A stretch of 64,000 bases of DNA from positions 1-64,000 of the forward strand of contig NZ_CAMDCK010000003.1 in assembly GCF_945890115.1 (NCBI RefSeq). The letters run 5' to 3'. Source of the DNA: Sphingorhabdus sp. EL138. GTDB taxonomy: Bacteria; Pseudomonadota; Alphaproteobacteria; Sphingomonadales; Sphingomonadaceae. Both the position numbers and the translations under genes were made by a program. The notes under the pieces were generated by a model. It was not told where the DNA came from, did no database searches, and worked only from the letters and a program-made list of their open reading frames with translations. Below, piece after piece: positions 52,658-61,456 of the stretch. Within the stretch, counting starts at the first letter, position 1. Each line of letters opens with the position of its first letter.

Positions 52658-54469
52658 TTAAGCCTTGTACATGCCGTTGACCCGCACCGCGTAACGCTCC
52701 CGAATGACATGACGGCGGATTTTCATACTTGGGGTCATCTCGCCATTTTCAATGGAAAAGGGCTCATCCGCAAATTCGAACTGGCGCACTTTTTCCGTGA
52801 CAGAAACATCCGCATTCACGCGGTCCACCGCAGCACGCACAGCGGCGCGAAATTGCGGATTGGCTTGCAGGTCGGCAAAGTCAAATTTTATGTCCTGCGC
52901 CTGCGCCCATTCCAGCGCCCATTCTGGATCTGGCACGATGAGGCCAACAATATAGGGCCTTTTGTCGCCGGACACCATTGCCTGCAATATCTCGGGCTGA
53001 AGCGTCAGCATGCCTTCTATCTTTTGCGGCGCGATATTGTCGCCCTTGTCGTTGACGATCAGGTCCTTCTTGCGATCGGTAATCGCAATGCGGCCTTGGT
53101 CATCAATATGGCCAATATCGCCGGTGTGCAGCCAGCCATCAATGAGAACGCGATCAGTCTCGGCCTTGTTGCGCCAATATCCCTTCATCACCAAAGGTCC
53201 ACGCACCAATATTTCGCCATCCTCGGCGATTTTGACCTCTGTGTTTTTCAATGGCGGACCAACGGTGTCCATTTTGATGCCTGCGCTTGGCCGGTTGCAG
53301 CTGATGACAGGGCCGGATTCGGTCTGGCCATAACCTTGCAGCAGGGTAATCCCCAAGGATTGGAAGAACACCCCAATGTCGGGGTTCAGCGGTGCGCCAC
53401 CTGACACCATGGCCTTCATCCGGCCGCCAAAGCGCGCTTGGATTTTTGGCTTGATCGTGCGCGACAAAATCAATCGCATCGGCGCATCGACCAGACGCTT
53501 GCGCCCGGAATAATCCCGCTCTCCGATGGTCAGCGCCTTGTCGAGCAGATAATTGGGCAGCTTGCCCTGCTTTTCGACGGCCTTGATCATCCGTTGACGC
53601 AACACTTCAAAAAGACGCGGGACCACCACCATGACTGTGGGCCGCGTTTCTTCGATATTGGAGGCCAGCTTCTCTAGCCCTTCGGCATAATAGATTTGCG
53701 CACCAACGCCAATCGGCAGGAATTGCCCGCCGCTATGTTCATAAGCATGGGACAAAGGTAGGAACGACAAGAAAACTTCTTCTTCGTCCAAGCCGAAATC
53801 TTCTCGCAGGACTGCCGCCGCGCCGTCGGCGTTATGCAAAATTGCGCCATGATGCTGCATCACGCCGCGTGGCGCCCCACCTGTACCGCTGGTGTAAATG
53901 ATGCAGGCCAAATCGTCGCGGGTCACGGACGCCATAGCCGCTTCGCTAGCGCGCACGTCAGCATCGGTACCTTTGACCATGTCGGACCAGTGATGCACCG
54001 ACAATTGCCCCTGTTGCATCGCTGGCTGGGGGTCCATAGTGATAATGAATTCTGCCTGCGAAGACCGCAGCGCAGCTGGCGTCAATGTCTTGGCGAGCTT
54101 GGCCGTCGATACGATGACAGCGCGCGCATCGCTGTTGTCCAATATATGCTGATGGTCGCGTTCGGTGTTGGTGACATAGGTCGGCACAGTAACGCAACCT
54201 GCCGCCATGATACCCAAATCTGCGATGCACCATTCGGGGCGGTTTTCCGACACCAGCATGACCCGGTCGCCCTTTTGCAGCCCCAGCTGACGCAGCGATT
54301 TTGCAAAGCCGGCAACTTGCCGCGCAACGTCCGACCAGCTGATCGAATGCCAGGCATCGTCCTGCTTTGCCCATAAAAATGGCGCATTCCCGCGATAACG
54401 TGCACGCGCGAAAAACATGGTTACAAGATTAGGGAAGCTGTCAAAGTCATCAAACTGTTCAGCAGCCAT
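52658..54469 (-). CDS. Long-chain acyl-CoA synthetase (AMP-dependent ligase)
   Basis: 603 aa ANL-superfamily enzyme that activates fatty acids with ATP and CoA. The P-loop is IIYTSGTGGAPRGVMQHHGA, A5-type motif GYGQTESGPV, and hinge/lysine region WLHTGDIGHIDDQGRIAITDRKKDLIV with a C-terminal MKIRRHVIRERY. ATG at 54469 has GGAGAG five bases upstream. No N-terminal signal peptide. Chain length is not predictable from sequence. Confidence 0.88.
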   Translation of the reverse strand: MAAEQFDDFDSFPNLVTMFFARARYRGNAPFLWAKQDDAWHSISWSDVARQVAGFAKSLRQLGLQKGDRVMLVSENRPEWCIADLGIMAAGCVTVPTYVTNTERDHQHILDNSDARAVIVSTAKLAKTLTPAALRSSQAEFIITMDPQPAMQQGQLSVHHWSDMVKGTDADVRASEAAMASVTRDDLACIIYTSGTGGAPRGVMQHHGAILHNADGAAAVLREDFGLDEEEVFLSFLPLSHAYEHSGGQFLPIGVGAQIYYAEGLEKLASNIEETRPTVMVVVPRLFEVLRQRMIKAVEKQGKLPNYLLDKALTIGERDYSGRKRLVDAPMRLILSRTIKPKIQARFGGRMKAMVSGGAPLNPDIGVFFQSLGITLLQGYGQTESGPVISCNRPSAGIKMDTVGPPLKNTEVKIAEDGEILVRGPLVMKGYWRNKAETDRVLIDGWLHTGDIGHIDDQGRIAITDRKKDLIVNDKGDNIAPQKIEGMLTLQPEILQAMVSGDKRPYIVGLIVPDPEWALEWAQAQDIKFDFADLQANPQFRAAVRAAVDRVNADVSVTEKVRQFEFADEPFSIENGEMTPSMKIRRHVIRERYAVRVNGMYKA

Positions 54470-54564
54470 ATATGCTCTCCTGCAAATTTTCCGCCATGCT
54501 ATGGCCTGTCTTTGATATCCTATTTGCGGTAGCGCCACTGGCAATCTGGCGCAATGCGCGTCTT

Positions 54565-56310
54565 TTATCCGACGCTTGGCAAAGGCACTTCCGCAGCGGC
54601 GGGGGGGCGGATGATCGTGACCTTACCCTTTACATCTATGGTCGCCGATGTCCCTTCGCTCCGTGGATCTGCGGCACCTGTCCAAGCGCCATTAAGATAT
54701 TGCGCACCATTCACCTTAGACCCGAGGTCAGCCACACGCACTTTTTGTCCGAACGTAGCAATCTGCTCCGCCATTGCCGCGAGCGGGGTGTCCTGTTCCA
54801 ACTCCAACTGACCGCCACCAAAATAGATATTCGGCAGCTTTATCGCTTGATCAAGCGGCAAGCCGAAGTCCAGCACGCCAATCAGCGTTTTGGTAACATG
54901 CATAATGATCCGCTTACCACCGGCCGAACCAAGCGTCAGTACCGCCCGACCATCACGGTCAAAAACCATCGTCGGCGACATCGAAGACAAAGGCCGTTTT
55001 CCGCCAGCAATGCGATTTGCCACTGGCGCTCCGTCTTTTTCAGGGGCGAAGGTAAAATCAGTGAGTTCGTTGTTCAAAAAGAACCCACCTGCCACAAGCT
55101 GGCTGCCAAACGGACCTTCAATTGTGGACGTCATATTAGCGATATTGCCGTTTGCATCGACCGCAGTGAAATGCGTCGTGCCAGCAACTTCGCTCGAAAT
55201 CGCGGCAGTACGCGGCGTGGCACCAGGTGGTTTGCCTGAAGGATAGTCGCTGCGCGCTTTTTCCGGATCAATCAGCGCCGAGCGTTCCTGTATATATTCA
55301 GGGTTCAAAAGCCCGGCGACTGGCACATCGACGAAGGCATCATCGGCCAGATATTTTTCGCGGTCTGCATAAGCCAGCTGCATCGCTTGGCCAATCAGAT
55401 ACCAGCTTTTGGCGCTATCCTTGCCCGTTGCCGTCAAATCAAAACGCTGCAACGCACCCAAAATCTGAAGCACTGTGGTTGCGCCCGACGAAGGCGGTGC
55501 CATGCCGCACACGACATAGACCCGATAGGGCGCGCACACGGCCTGCTGTTCTTTGGCACGATATTGCGCGAGATCGCTCATCGTCATGTCACCGGGGCTG
55601 AGCTTGCTGGTCGTGACAGCCTGCACAATCTGGCTTGCGATCGGCCCTGTATAAAAAGCGTCAGGCCCTTTTTTTGCCAACAGCTTCAACGTTGCTGCAA
55701 GTTTTGGATTTTTAAGCTTCGTGCCTGCCGTAACGGGCTTGCCATCACGCCAATAAATCGCGCGGGCTTCATCGAAATTCGGCCACAGCCGCTGAATGCC
55801 CTGCAACCGTGACTCTAGCGTTTTGTTGACGATGAAGCCTTTATCCGAAAGGCGGATCGCAGGCTTAAACACTGTCACCCACGGCAGCTTGCCCCATTTT
55901 TGGTGCGCCTGTGCCATCAACTGTATGTTGCCCGGCACGCCAACCGAATGCCCCCCTTGAAACGCCTCAAGAAAGCCAAGGGGTTTGCCATCTGGCCCAA
56001 CAAAACGGTCAGCCTTCGCCGCCGCTGGTGCGGTTTCCCGTCCGTTTATCGTCGTCAACAGACCCTTCGCGCTGTCCTGATATAACAAGAATCCGCCGCC
56101 GCCGATGCCGCTCGATTGCGGTTCGACCACTGTCAGGGCCAGCATCATCGCCATTGCCGCATCCGCAGCAGAGCCGCCTTGGCGGAGCATTTCCATCCCC
56201 GCTTCTGTGACACGCGGATCCGCCGACGATGTCACGCCGACATTTTGGGCGGTCGCAGCTTGGGTGAAAAGGATGGCTGATGCGGTGAACGCGAACAATG
56301 ATTTTTTCAT
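54565..56310 (-). CDS. ggt: Gamma-glutamyltransferase
   Basis: 581 aa periplasmic Ntn-hydrolase that transfers or hydrolyses the gamma-glutamyl group of glutathione. A signal peptide (MKKSLFAFTASAILFTQAATA) precedes the large subunit. The autocleavage Thr begins the small subunit in GTTHFTAVDANGNIAN; other family phrases are SGIGGGGFLL and KRPLSSMSPTMV. Downstream of pyrD on the same strand with a 44-base gap. Confidence 0.94.
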   Translation of the reverse strand: MKKSLFAFTASAILFTQAATAQNVGVTSSADPRVTEAGMEMLRQGGSAADAAMAMMLALTVVEPQSSGIGGGGFLLYQDSAKGLLTTINGRETAPAAAKADRFVGPDGKPLGFLEAFQGGHSVGVPGNIQLMAQAHQKWGKLPWVTVFKPAIRLSDKGFIVNKTLESRLQGIQRLWPNFDEARAIYWRDGKPVTAGTKLKNPKLAATLKLLAKKGPDAFYTGPIASQIVQAVTTSKLSPGDMTMSDLAQYRAKEQQAVCAPYRVYVVCGMAPPSSGATTVLQILGALQRFDLTATGKDSAKSWYLIGQAMQLAYADREKYLADDAFVDVPVAGLLNPEYIQERSALIDPEKARSDYPSGKPPGATPRTAAISSEVAGTTHFTAVDANGNIANMTSTIEGPFGSQLVAGGFFLNNELTDFTFAPEKDGAPVANRIAGGKRPLSSMSPTMVFDRDGRAVLTLGSAGGKRIIMHVTKTLIGVLDFGLPLDQAIKLPNIYFGGGQLELEQDTPLAAMAEQIATFGQKVRVADLGSKVNGAQYLNGAWTGAADPRSEGTSATIDVKGKVTIIRPPAAAEVPLPSVG

Positions 56311-56354
56311 GCCCGCAACTTAGCCGCCTTGTGTGGCGAAAGCCAAGCGCAGAT

Positions 56355-57392
56355 TTATCCGTCGACGCCAACGGCCTCAGCTATGTTGGTAAAACCATCG
56401 GCCTGTAAAAGGCGCGCAAGCTGTCTATTCATCCTGCGCGCGAGGCCGGGACCTTGATATACCAGAGCGCTGTAGATCTGCACCAAAGACGCACCGGCGC
56501 GGATGCGGACATAGGCATCTTCAGCCGACATGATGCCGCCCACACCAATCAGCGGGAGTTGCCCGCCGCTTGCCTTGCGGAAATCGATCACGCGCTGCTG
56601 CGCCATATCGCGCAAGGGCGTGCCTGACAGTCCGCCTGCCTCTCCTGCGTGGCGTGATACCAGCGCAGGGCGCGATATCGTTGTGTTCGACACAATCAAC
56701 GCAGCGATGCCCCGCGATAGGGCGACGCCAACAATATCATCAATGTCCGCAGGCTGAAGATCTGGGGCAACTTTCAAGAACACCGGCGTGTCCCGCGTCC
56801 GCGCCGCCATTACCTGCGCGAGCAGGTCATCCAGCGCGGCCTTGTCCTGCAGGGCGCGAAGGCCCGGCGTATTGGGCGAGCTAATATTGACGGTCAAATA
56901 ATCCGCCAGCGCCTCCATATTACGCACACCAATGACATAATCCGCCACACGGTCGGCGCTGTCCTTATTGGCACCAATATTGATACCAATTGGTCCTGTA
57001 CGTGCATGTTCAGGAATGTTCCGCAGCAGCGCAATGGCCGCCTGCTGCCCTTCATTGTTAAAACCCATACGGTTGATGACCGCTTCATCCTCCAATAGGC
57101 GAAACAGCCGCGGCTTTGGGTTGCCCTCTTGTGGTAACGGGGTCAGCGTCCCCACCTCGGTAAAGCCAAAACCCAGTTGCAGGGTTTCGACCGGAACCTC
57201 TGCGTTTTTGTCATAGCCAGGCGCAAGGCCGACGGGGTTAGCAAATTGCAAGCCCGCAAATGTCTGGGTCAGGACTGGACTATCCGAACCAAGCGACGGA
57301 ATTGGCATAAGCTTTAGCGCAGTCAGCGACAGATTATGTGCGGTCTCGGCATCAGCCTTGAACAAAAAGGGGCGTGCGAACTTGTATAACAT
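56355..57392 (-). CDS. pyrD: Dihydroorotate dehydrogenase (class 2)
   Basis: 345 aa membrane-associated FMN enzyme of pyrimidine synthesis that passes electrons to quinone. The N-terminal hydrophobic helix (YKFARPFLFKADAETAHNLSL) is the class 2 membrane-binding extension. FMN and active-site motifs are NPVGLAPGYDKNAEV, NISSPNTPGLRALQ with the catalytic Ser, and GVGGIMSAEDAYVRIRAGASLVQIYSALVYQGPGL. Confidence 0.95.
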   Translation of the reverse strand: MLYKFARPFLFKADAETAHNLSLTALKLMPIPSLGSDSPVLTQTFAGLQFANPVGLAPGYDKNAEVPVETLQLGFGFTEVGTLTPLPQEGNPKPRLFRLLEDEAVINRMGFNNEGQQAAIALLRNIPEHARTGPIGINIGANKDSADRVADYVIGVRNMEALADYLTVNISSPNTPGLRALQDKAALDDLLAQVMAARTRDTPVFLKVAPDLQPADIDDIVGVALSRGIAALIVSNTTISRPALVSRHAGEAGGLSGTPLRDMAQQRVIDFRKASGGQLPLIGVGGIMSAEDAYVRIRAGASLVQIYSALVYQGPGLARRMNRQLARLLQADGFTNIAEAVGVDG

Positions 57393-57558
57393 GTCCGAGT
57401 CTATTCACGAGTATCACGCCAGGTGCAACGCCCCGTTCGCCGTCCGGCTGGACTATTTCGTGACGCTTTGGCCGAAATTGTCAAAACAATAGGCGCAAAA
57501 TGATGATTCTATGCAATCGTAATTTTACACGATGTTGCATTTATGATGAGCGACCCGA

Positions 57559-57625
57559 GGACTGTGCTGTCGAAAGACAAAAGTCCTTTTCCTGTAAAGA
57601 CCCGCGTTTTGCGGGTCTTTTTTTT
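57559..57625 (+). ncRNA. Candidate small RNA with terminator
   Basis: Outer stem GGACT (57559-57563)/AGTCC (57582-57586) encloses a GTC-GAAA-GAC tetraloop hairpin at 57569-57578. A perfect terminator follows at 57596-57625. About 160 bases upstream (57393-57558) I see no gene, though plus-strand promoter sequences may lie there. No known family is recognised. Confidence 0.45.
57596..57625 (+). terminator. Strong rho-independent terminator (plus strand)
   Basis: AAAGACCCGC (57596-57605), loop GTTTT, GCGGGTCTTT (57611-57620), then T-run to 57625. It does not end any recognised protein gene on the plus strand, so it probably ends the candidate small RNA immediately before it. Confidence 0.8.
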
Positions 57626-57659
57626 GGCGCATGCCCTGCGCTTGTTCACACGACGCTAC

Positions 57660-57824
57660 TCATGGATTGGGGAAGATTTTCTCCGTTACAAGCAAAGCTG
57701 TTTTATCTTCGGCTTCCGGAGCTGGTGGCTTTGCCTTACGCCTGCGCAAATTGGCACGCAAGGCTTCACGCAGCCGCTCTGCCTTGATCCGCTCTTTGTC
57801 CTCTGCATCTTTTGCCAATGCCAT
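57660..57824 (-). CDS. Small basic protein of unknown function
   Basis: 54 aa if it begins at ATG 57824 (AGAGGAG close upstream). The sequence is charged and helical, RIKAERLREALRANLRRRKAK, a pattern I recall in small alphaproteobacterial proteins without a known function. A longer frame extends to 58007, but its first 25 residues are the antisense of tRNA-Thr and not credible. Confidence 0.5.
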   Translation of the reverse strand: MALAKDAEDKERIKAERLREALRANLRRRKAKPPAPEAEDKTALLVTEKIFPNP

Positions 57825-57934
57825 TCTCCTCTGGGCGCGCTGTCGCCGTGCTGCGCGATGCCAAATGGCAAGCCGCCATGCAAGCCGCTTGACATTGAGC
57901 CCCAGCCTTCGCATAGCGCCGCACCGTTGGTATT

Positions 57935-58009
57935 GCTGCTGTAGCTCAGTGGTAGAGCGCGTCATTGGTAATGACGAGGTCGGGAGTTCAATCCTCCCCA
58001 GCAGCACCA
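57935..58009 (+). tRNA. tRNA-Thr (GGT)
   Basis: 75 nt with encoded CCA. Acceptor stem GCTGCTG/CAGCAGC is perfect. D-arm GCTCAGTGGTAGAGC, anticodon stem CGTCA/TGACG with loop TTGGTAA gives GGT. T-arm TTCAATC. The 3' side adjoins a recombinase relic. Confidence 0.93.
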
Positions 58010-58834
58010 GGAAGTCCTAAATATCTCCAGCATTTTCAGACTATTGGCTTAGGGCGGTAATTTTCGCGTAACTTCCGTTACTTGCGGCCACTTGTTTTGC
58101 GAATTCGTTGCGAGAGATACCTTGTGGTGGCTCGATCTCACAAGAAAGCCCCAGAGTTCTCCGGGGCCCTATTTCGTGGCACCACTTTTGTTTTGGGGCA
58201 GTGCTAGGAAAAACCGAGAAATTGTCGCTGCTGCTCCCACTCCATCGGGATATCTGCACAGCGCATCAGGTGACGGGCGGTGAGTTGAACAGGCTGCCGA
58301 CCATCGAGAATGGCGGTTATGATGTCCGGTGCTAGCCAAGACATCCTCGCAAGCCGATGTAAGTGCCGCTTCTCATAATGCGATACTGCTGGAATGTCTT
58401 CGCCGGTCAGGAGATGCTCTCTTGCTGCAAACCCATGAACCACGAGTCCGTACAGTCCTACAGATCCGCGTTCTGAACTCCCTGATGTTGTGATTTAATT
58501 CCCTGTTACGTGGCTTAGGGAATTTTCGTATCAAACATCAGGATAACTGCGGCTTTGCAAGCCGACCGGAATACAGGCAGGAACATATTTCCGATATTTT
58601 CCCTGCAAATTCCCGTTAAACAGGGAATATCTCACAGAGACCACATCGCGCAGAACTACGTGCTGCACCAGGTTCTTCCATCATATTGAGGCCCCCTTTC
58701 TGCGGGTGGGCCAGAACGCAGCATGCCGATTGGGTTTGCTGTGGTTCGCCTTTCGTTGATTGCGTAATGCCGTTCTCAACGCGGTCAAAACAACGATCAC
58801 TAAAAATAATGCGGCAGGAAATTGTTTTTTTGGA
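58010..58834. mobile_element. Decayed mobile-element region next to tRNA-Thr
   Basis: 825 bases with only the recombinase remnant. From 58444 the sequence holds no gene and includes AT-rich repeats of GGGAATT/AATTCCC (58490-58530, 58600-58640), of a kind I recall next to such recombinase relics. Extent and boundaries are uncertain. Confidence 0.45.
58204..58443 (-). pseudogene. C-terminal remnant of a recombinase/resolvase
   Basis: The 79-residue frame ends with APDIITAILDGRQPVQLTARHLM and EWEQQRQFLGFS, the C-terminal end typical of large serine recombinases/resolvases in alphaproteobacteria. The catalytic N-terminal half is absent, and no upstream frame restores it. It lies 195 bases from the 3' end of tRNA-Thr, a common insertion point of integrative elements. 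I infer a decayed element; no attachment repeat was found. Confidence 0.7.
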
Positions 58835-59410
58835 TCACCGCACGCTGCGCGGCACTGGCATCAAACCTTGCGCCAGTGCCGCGAGAGCCAAAGCAATCAC
58901 CACATGATAGGCATGCCAAGCCACGGCCTCATCAAGCCACGGCGCACGCCGGATGAATAGCGTATTTGCAAGCATGACGGCGCAGGCAATGGGCACAAGC
59001 CATAAAGGCCGCGATGCGCCCGGTCGCACAATGGAAACAACGCATGCAATCGCGAGGGCCAATAGGAACACGGGGCCTAAAAAGGGTTGCGCGAACCAAA
59101 AGATCGCGAAGGCAGCAATTAATATAGCGGCGATTATTCCTGTCTCTTTTCGGTCCTCAGCAGGGAAGAGATAATGCGACACCACCGCCAAGGCGCCGGC
59201 AAGGCCCAAATATTGAGACGCGCCCGCATGCAACGCCGCAAGTTCGACCTGCAAACCACCCCCAAAACGCACCACGCCGATAAAGGCCGCCACCCCGAAG
59301 CACGCCATGGCAAAGGCCGGCAATATCCGGTCGTTTCGCCAAAGCATGTTTCCGGCAAAGATCGTGACGAGCACAATGGCCGCATCGGATAGCGCGTAAT
59401 GGGCAGGCAT
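58835..59410 (-). CDS. Polytopic membrane protein of unknown function
   Basis: 191 aa with about six hydrophobic segments (for example AAIVLVTIFAGNMLW, AILIAAFAIFWFAQPFLG, FLLALAIACVV, LALAALAQGLM). No motif recognised. Its ATG shares a base with the TGA of the upstream hydroxylase gene (TGATG), so they are translationally coupled and probably work together on a membrane lipid. Confidence 0.78.
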   Translation of the reverse strand: MPAHYALSDAAIVLVTIFAGNMLWRNDRILPAFAMACFGVAAFIGVVRFGGGLQVELAALHAGASQYLGLAGALAVVSHYLFPAEDRKETGIIAAILIAAFAIFWFAQPFLGPVFLLALAIACVVSIVRPGASRPLWLVPIACAVMLANTLFIRRAPWLDEAVAWHAYHVVIALALAALAQGLMPVPRSVR

Positions 59411-60345
59411 CACGCTCTCGGCAATGGCGCTGCTACATTATCATTGGGCAGCAAACCGGCCTCGCGTTTGATGTCTGCGGATGTCAAACGCGACCCATCA
59501 TGGCTCCAGCCGGGCGGGGCAAAAATATAACATAATCTCTGCCATATACTCAGTCCGCGCTGCGTCGCATCTTGCGCTATGCCGACATATTCATGCGTTA
59601 AGATGGTGAACGGATTAAATGTCTCTAGGTTTTTGACCAGACCATAATCAACGGGCACGGCGCGGTCCTCCTCGACAAAGGTGCCAAACATGCGATCCCA
59701 GATGATCAGCGTGCCCGCAAAGTTCGCATCCAGATATTCTGGATTTCGACCATGGTGCACCCGGTGATGGCTTGGCGTGTTGAAAATATATTCAAACCAC
59801 CTTGGCAAACGGTCAATCGTCTCAGTGTGGAGGAAGAATTGGTAGGTTGCATTCAGCACCCCACAAAAAATAACCAATACAGGATCAAAGCCGATTATAA
59901 TCAGCGGAATTTTAAGCATCATCGTACCGGTAAAATGCTTCATCCAACTTTGGCGGAGCGCAATGGGCATGTTAAAGTTGGTGGAAGAATGATGGACGAC
60001 ATGCATGGCCCAACCCCAACGGACGCGGTGGCATATGCGGTGGTGCACGTAGAATCGCAGATCGTCGAGAACGAAGCACAACAGGAACGATCCCCAAGTG
60101 ATGGGGATTTCGCCAATGGCAAAGGGGGCCGCGGCAAATAAAGCGGCGGTGGTGATGAACGCAAAAATTGCATTTACAGGATCACTGGCGAGCCCAAGAA
60201 ATATCGAGAGCAGCGAGTCTTTCAACGGCACGTCACCCTTTCGCTTGAGAAAGCGAATAGCACCCAGTTCGAGCAAGATACCCAGCGCAAAAGCAGTAAG
60301 CGCTATGACGACCCAATTTTGGTTAATGAACTGCCCTATGGTCAC
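59410..60345 (-). CDS. Sterol desaturase/fatty acid hydroxylase family protein
   Basis: 311 aa membrane di-iron oxygenase. Three His clusters are present: HHRICH in the loop after the first TM pair, HVVHHSS, and HHRVHHG. Several transmembrane segments precede and surround them. The family includes C-4 sterol desaturases, carotenoid hydroxylases and hydroxylases of fatty acids. Carotenoid hydroxylation is possible given the neighbouring CrtI-type gene. Divergent from a LysR regulator, which probably controls it. Confidence 0.88.
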   Translation of the reverse strand: MTIGQFINQNWVVIALTAFALGILLELGAIRFLKRKGDVPLKDSLLSIFLGLASDPVNAIFAFITTAALFAAAPFAIGEIPITWGSFLLCFVLDDLRFYVHHRICHRVRWGWAMHVVHHSSTNFNMPIALRQSWMKHFTGTMMLKIPLIIIGFDPVLVIFCGVLNATYQFFLHTETIDRLPRWFEYIFNTPSHHRVHHGRNPEYLDANFAGTLIIWDRMFGTFVEEDRAVPVDYGLVKNLETFNPFTILTHEYVGIAQDATQRGLSIWQRLCYIFAPPGWSHDGSRLTSADIKREAGLLPNDNVAAPLPRA

Positions 60346-60403
60346 ACATTTCTCTCCAACGATTGAGGATGAAAATAGACGGGCTGAAAATTTAAAAAAT
60401 TGA

Positions 60404-60421
60404 ATAATAAATGCATATTAT
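60404..60421. promoter_or_regulatory. Candidate LysR operator
   Basis: ATAATA-AATGCA-TATTAT, an interrupted dyad of the T-N11-A type, between the divergent hydroxylase (start at 60345) and LysR (start at 60436) genes. Position and symmetry fit LysR-family binding; no experimental support. Confidence 0.5.
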
Positions 60422-60435
60422 GTAATTATTGGAAC

Positions 60436-61338
60436 ATGAATATAAATCTGACAAGACTATCCCGGTTCGTCGCCGTGTATCGCAACAAAAGTTTCACCCG
60501 GGCCGCCAACGAGCTCGGCATGACGCATTCGGCACTCACCAAATCATTGCAACTGCTTGAACAAGAACTGGGCACAGAATTGTTCAACAGGACCACACGC
60601 AGTGTCGTCCCGACCGATGCCGGCAACCGCCTTGCGCATCGGGCTGAGGAGCTTTTGGCATTAGCAGACCAAATCGGCGATGAGGTTTTATCCGGCACAC
60701 GACATTTGCGGCTCATCGCAGGACCAGCAGTGATGGAAGCATCCTTAGCGCCAGCTCTCACGTCATTTTACAAGGCATATCCCGACATTCGCGTGACGGC
60801 AGAAACCCTTCCTCTGGATATCGCCGCAGGCCGGTTGCGCCAACGGGAAGCGGACATGTTGCTTTTTCATTCCACGAGCGTGAGCGCTATTCCCGAACAG
60901 CGGCTGTTTCACATCAATAAGATAATCGACGAAGCCTATGTTGCTGTGATGCGCAAAGACCATCCGGTATTGCAACGCGCCTTTGGTTCGGATGAGATGC
61001 TGCAGTATAAATGGGCTATTCCTGGCTATGATAGAAACTACCGCTCGGCCATTCCGTCCGACATAGAAGAAAAATATCGCCGCTCCGGCTTCCCGCATTA
61101 CCGCGTTCTCAGTCTCGTGTCCTGCCTTGCTCTGGTGGCGGAAAGCGACATGATTACCTTATTGCCCGCATCCTTCGCAAACAGGGAAGCACGTGCGCTC
61201 GACCTGACGGTCATGCCCATGCCCTTAAGCGATGGTGCGCGGTATGACGTCAGCGCAATCACACTTAAAAATGATAATCCTGACCCTGTGTTGCAAGCGT
61301 TGAAAAACGCTTTTGCGATACAAAAGGATGCTGGCTAA
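60436..61338 (+). CDS. LysR family transcriptional regulator
   Basis: 300 aa. N-terminal winged helix-turn-helix (TRLSRFVAVYRNKSFTRAANELGMTHSALTKSLQLLEQELG), then a substrate-binding domain that is shorter and diverged (LRLIAGPAVMEASLAP, RVTAETLPLDIA). The ATG at 60436 is internal to a longer frame, and GGAA lies a few bases upstream. Divergent from the hydroxylase operon, the classical arrangement for a LysR regulator and its target. Confidence 0.88.
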   Translation: MNINLTRLSRFVAVYRNKSFTRAANELGMTHSALTKSLQLLEQELGTELFNRTTRSVVPTDAGNRLAHRAEELLALADQIGDEVLSGTRHLRLIAGPAVMEASLAPALTSFYKAYPDIRVTAETLPLDIAAGRLRQREADMLLFHSTSVSAIPEQRLFHINKIIDEAYVAVMRKDHPVLQRAFGSDEMLQYKWAIPGYDRNYRSAIPSDIEEKYRRSGFPHYRVLSLVSCLALVAESDMITLLPASFANREARALDLTVMPMPLSDGARYDVSAITLKNDNPDPVLQALKNAFAIQKDAG

Positions 61339-61456
61339 ATTTCCGCCTTCATCCGCTGACCATGGCCCAGCCCGATGCACAAATGGCGGCAAACACCGCG
61401 CGTTATCAAATACAGAAGGTCGTCCCTAGAAGCCGTCTTTAGTATACGGCTTCCCG

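Noticed and set aside
57660-58007. 115-aa minus-strand frame running through tRNA-Thr
   Set aside because: Its first 25 residues are the antisense of the tRNA, a common artefact; only the last 54 residues are kept as a low-confidence gene.
58041-58259. 72-aa minus-strand frame downstream of the recombinase remnant
   Set aside because: Resembles noncoding relic sequence and overlaps the remnant stop; no independent start or ribosome binding site.
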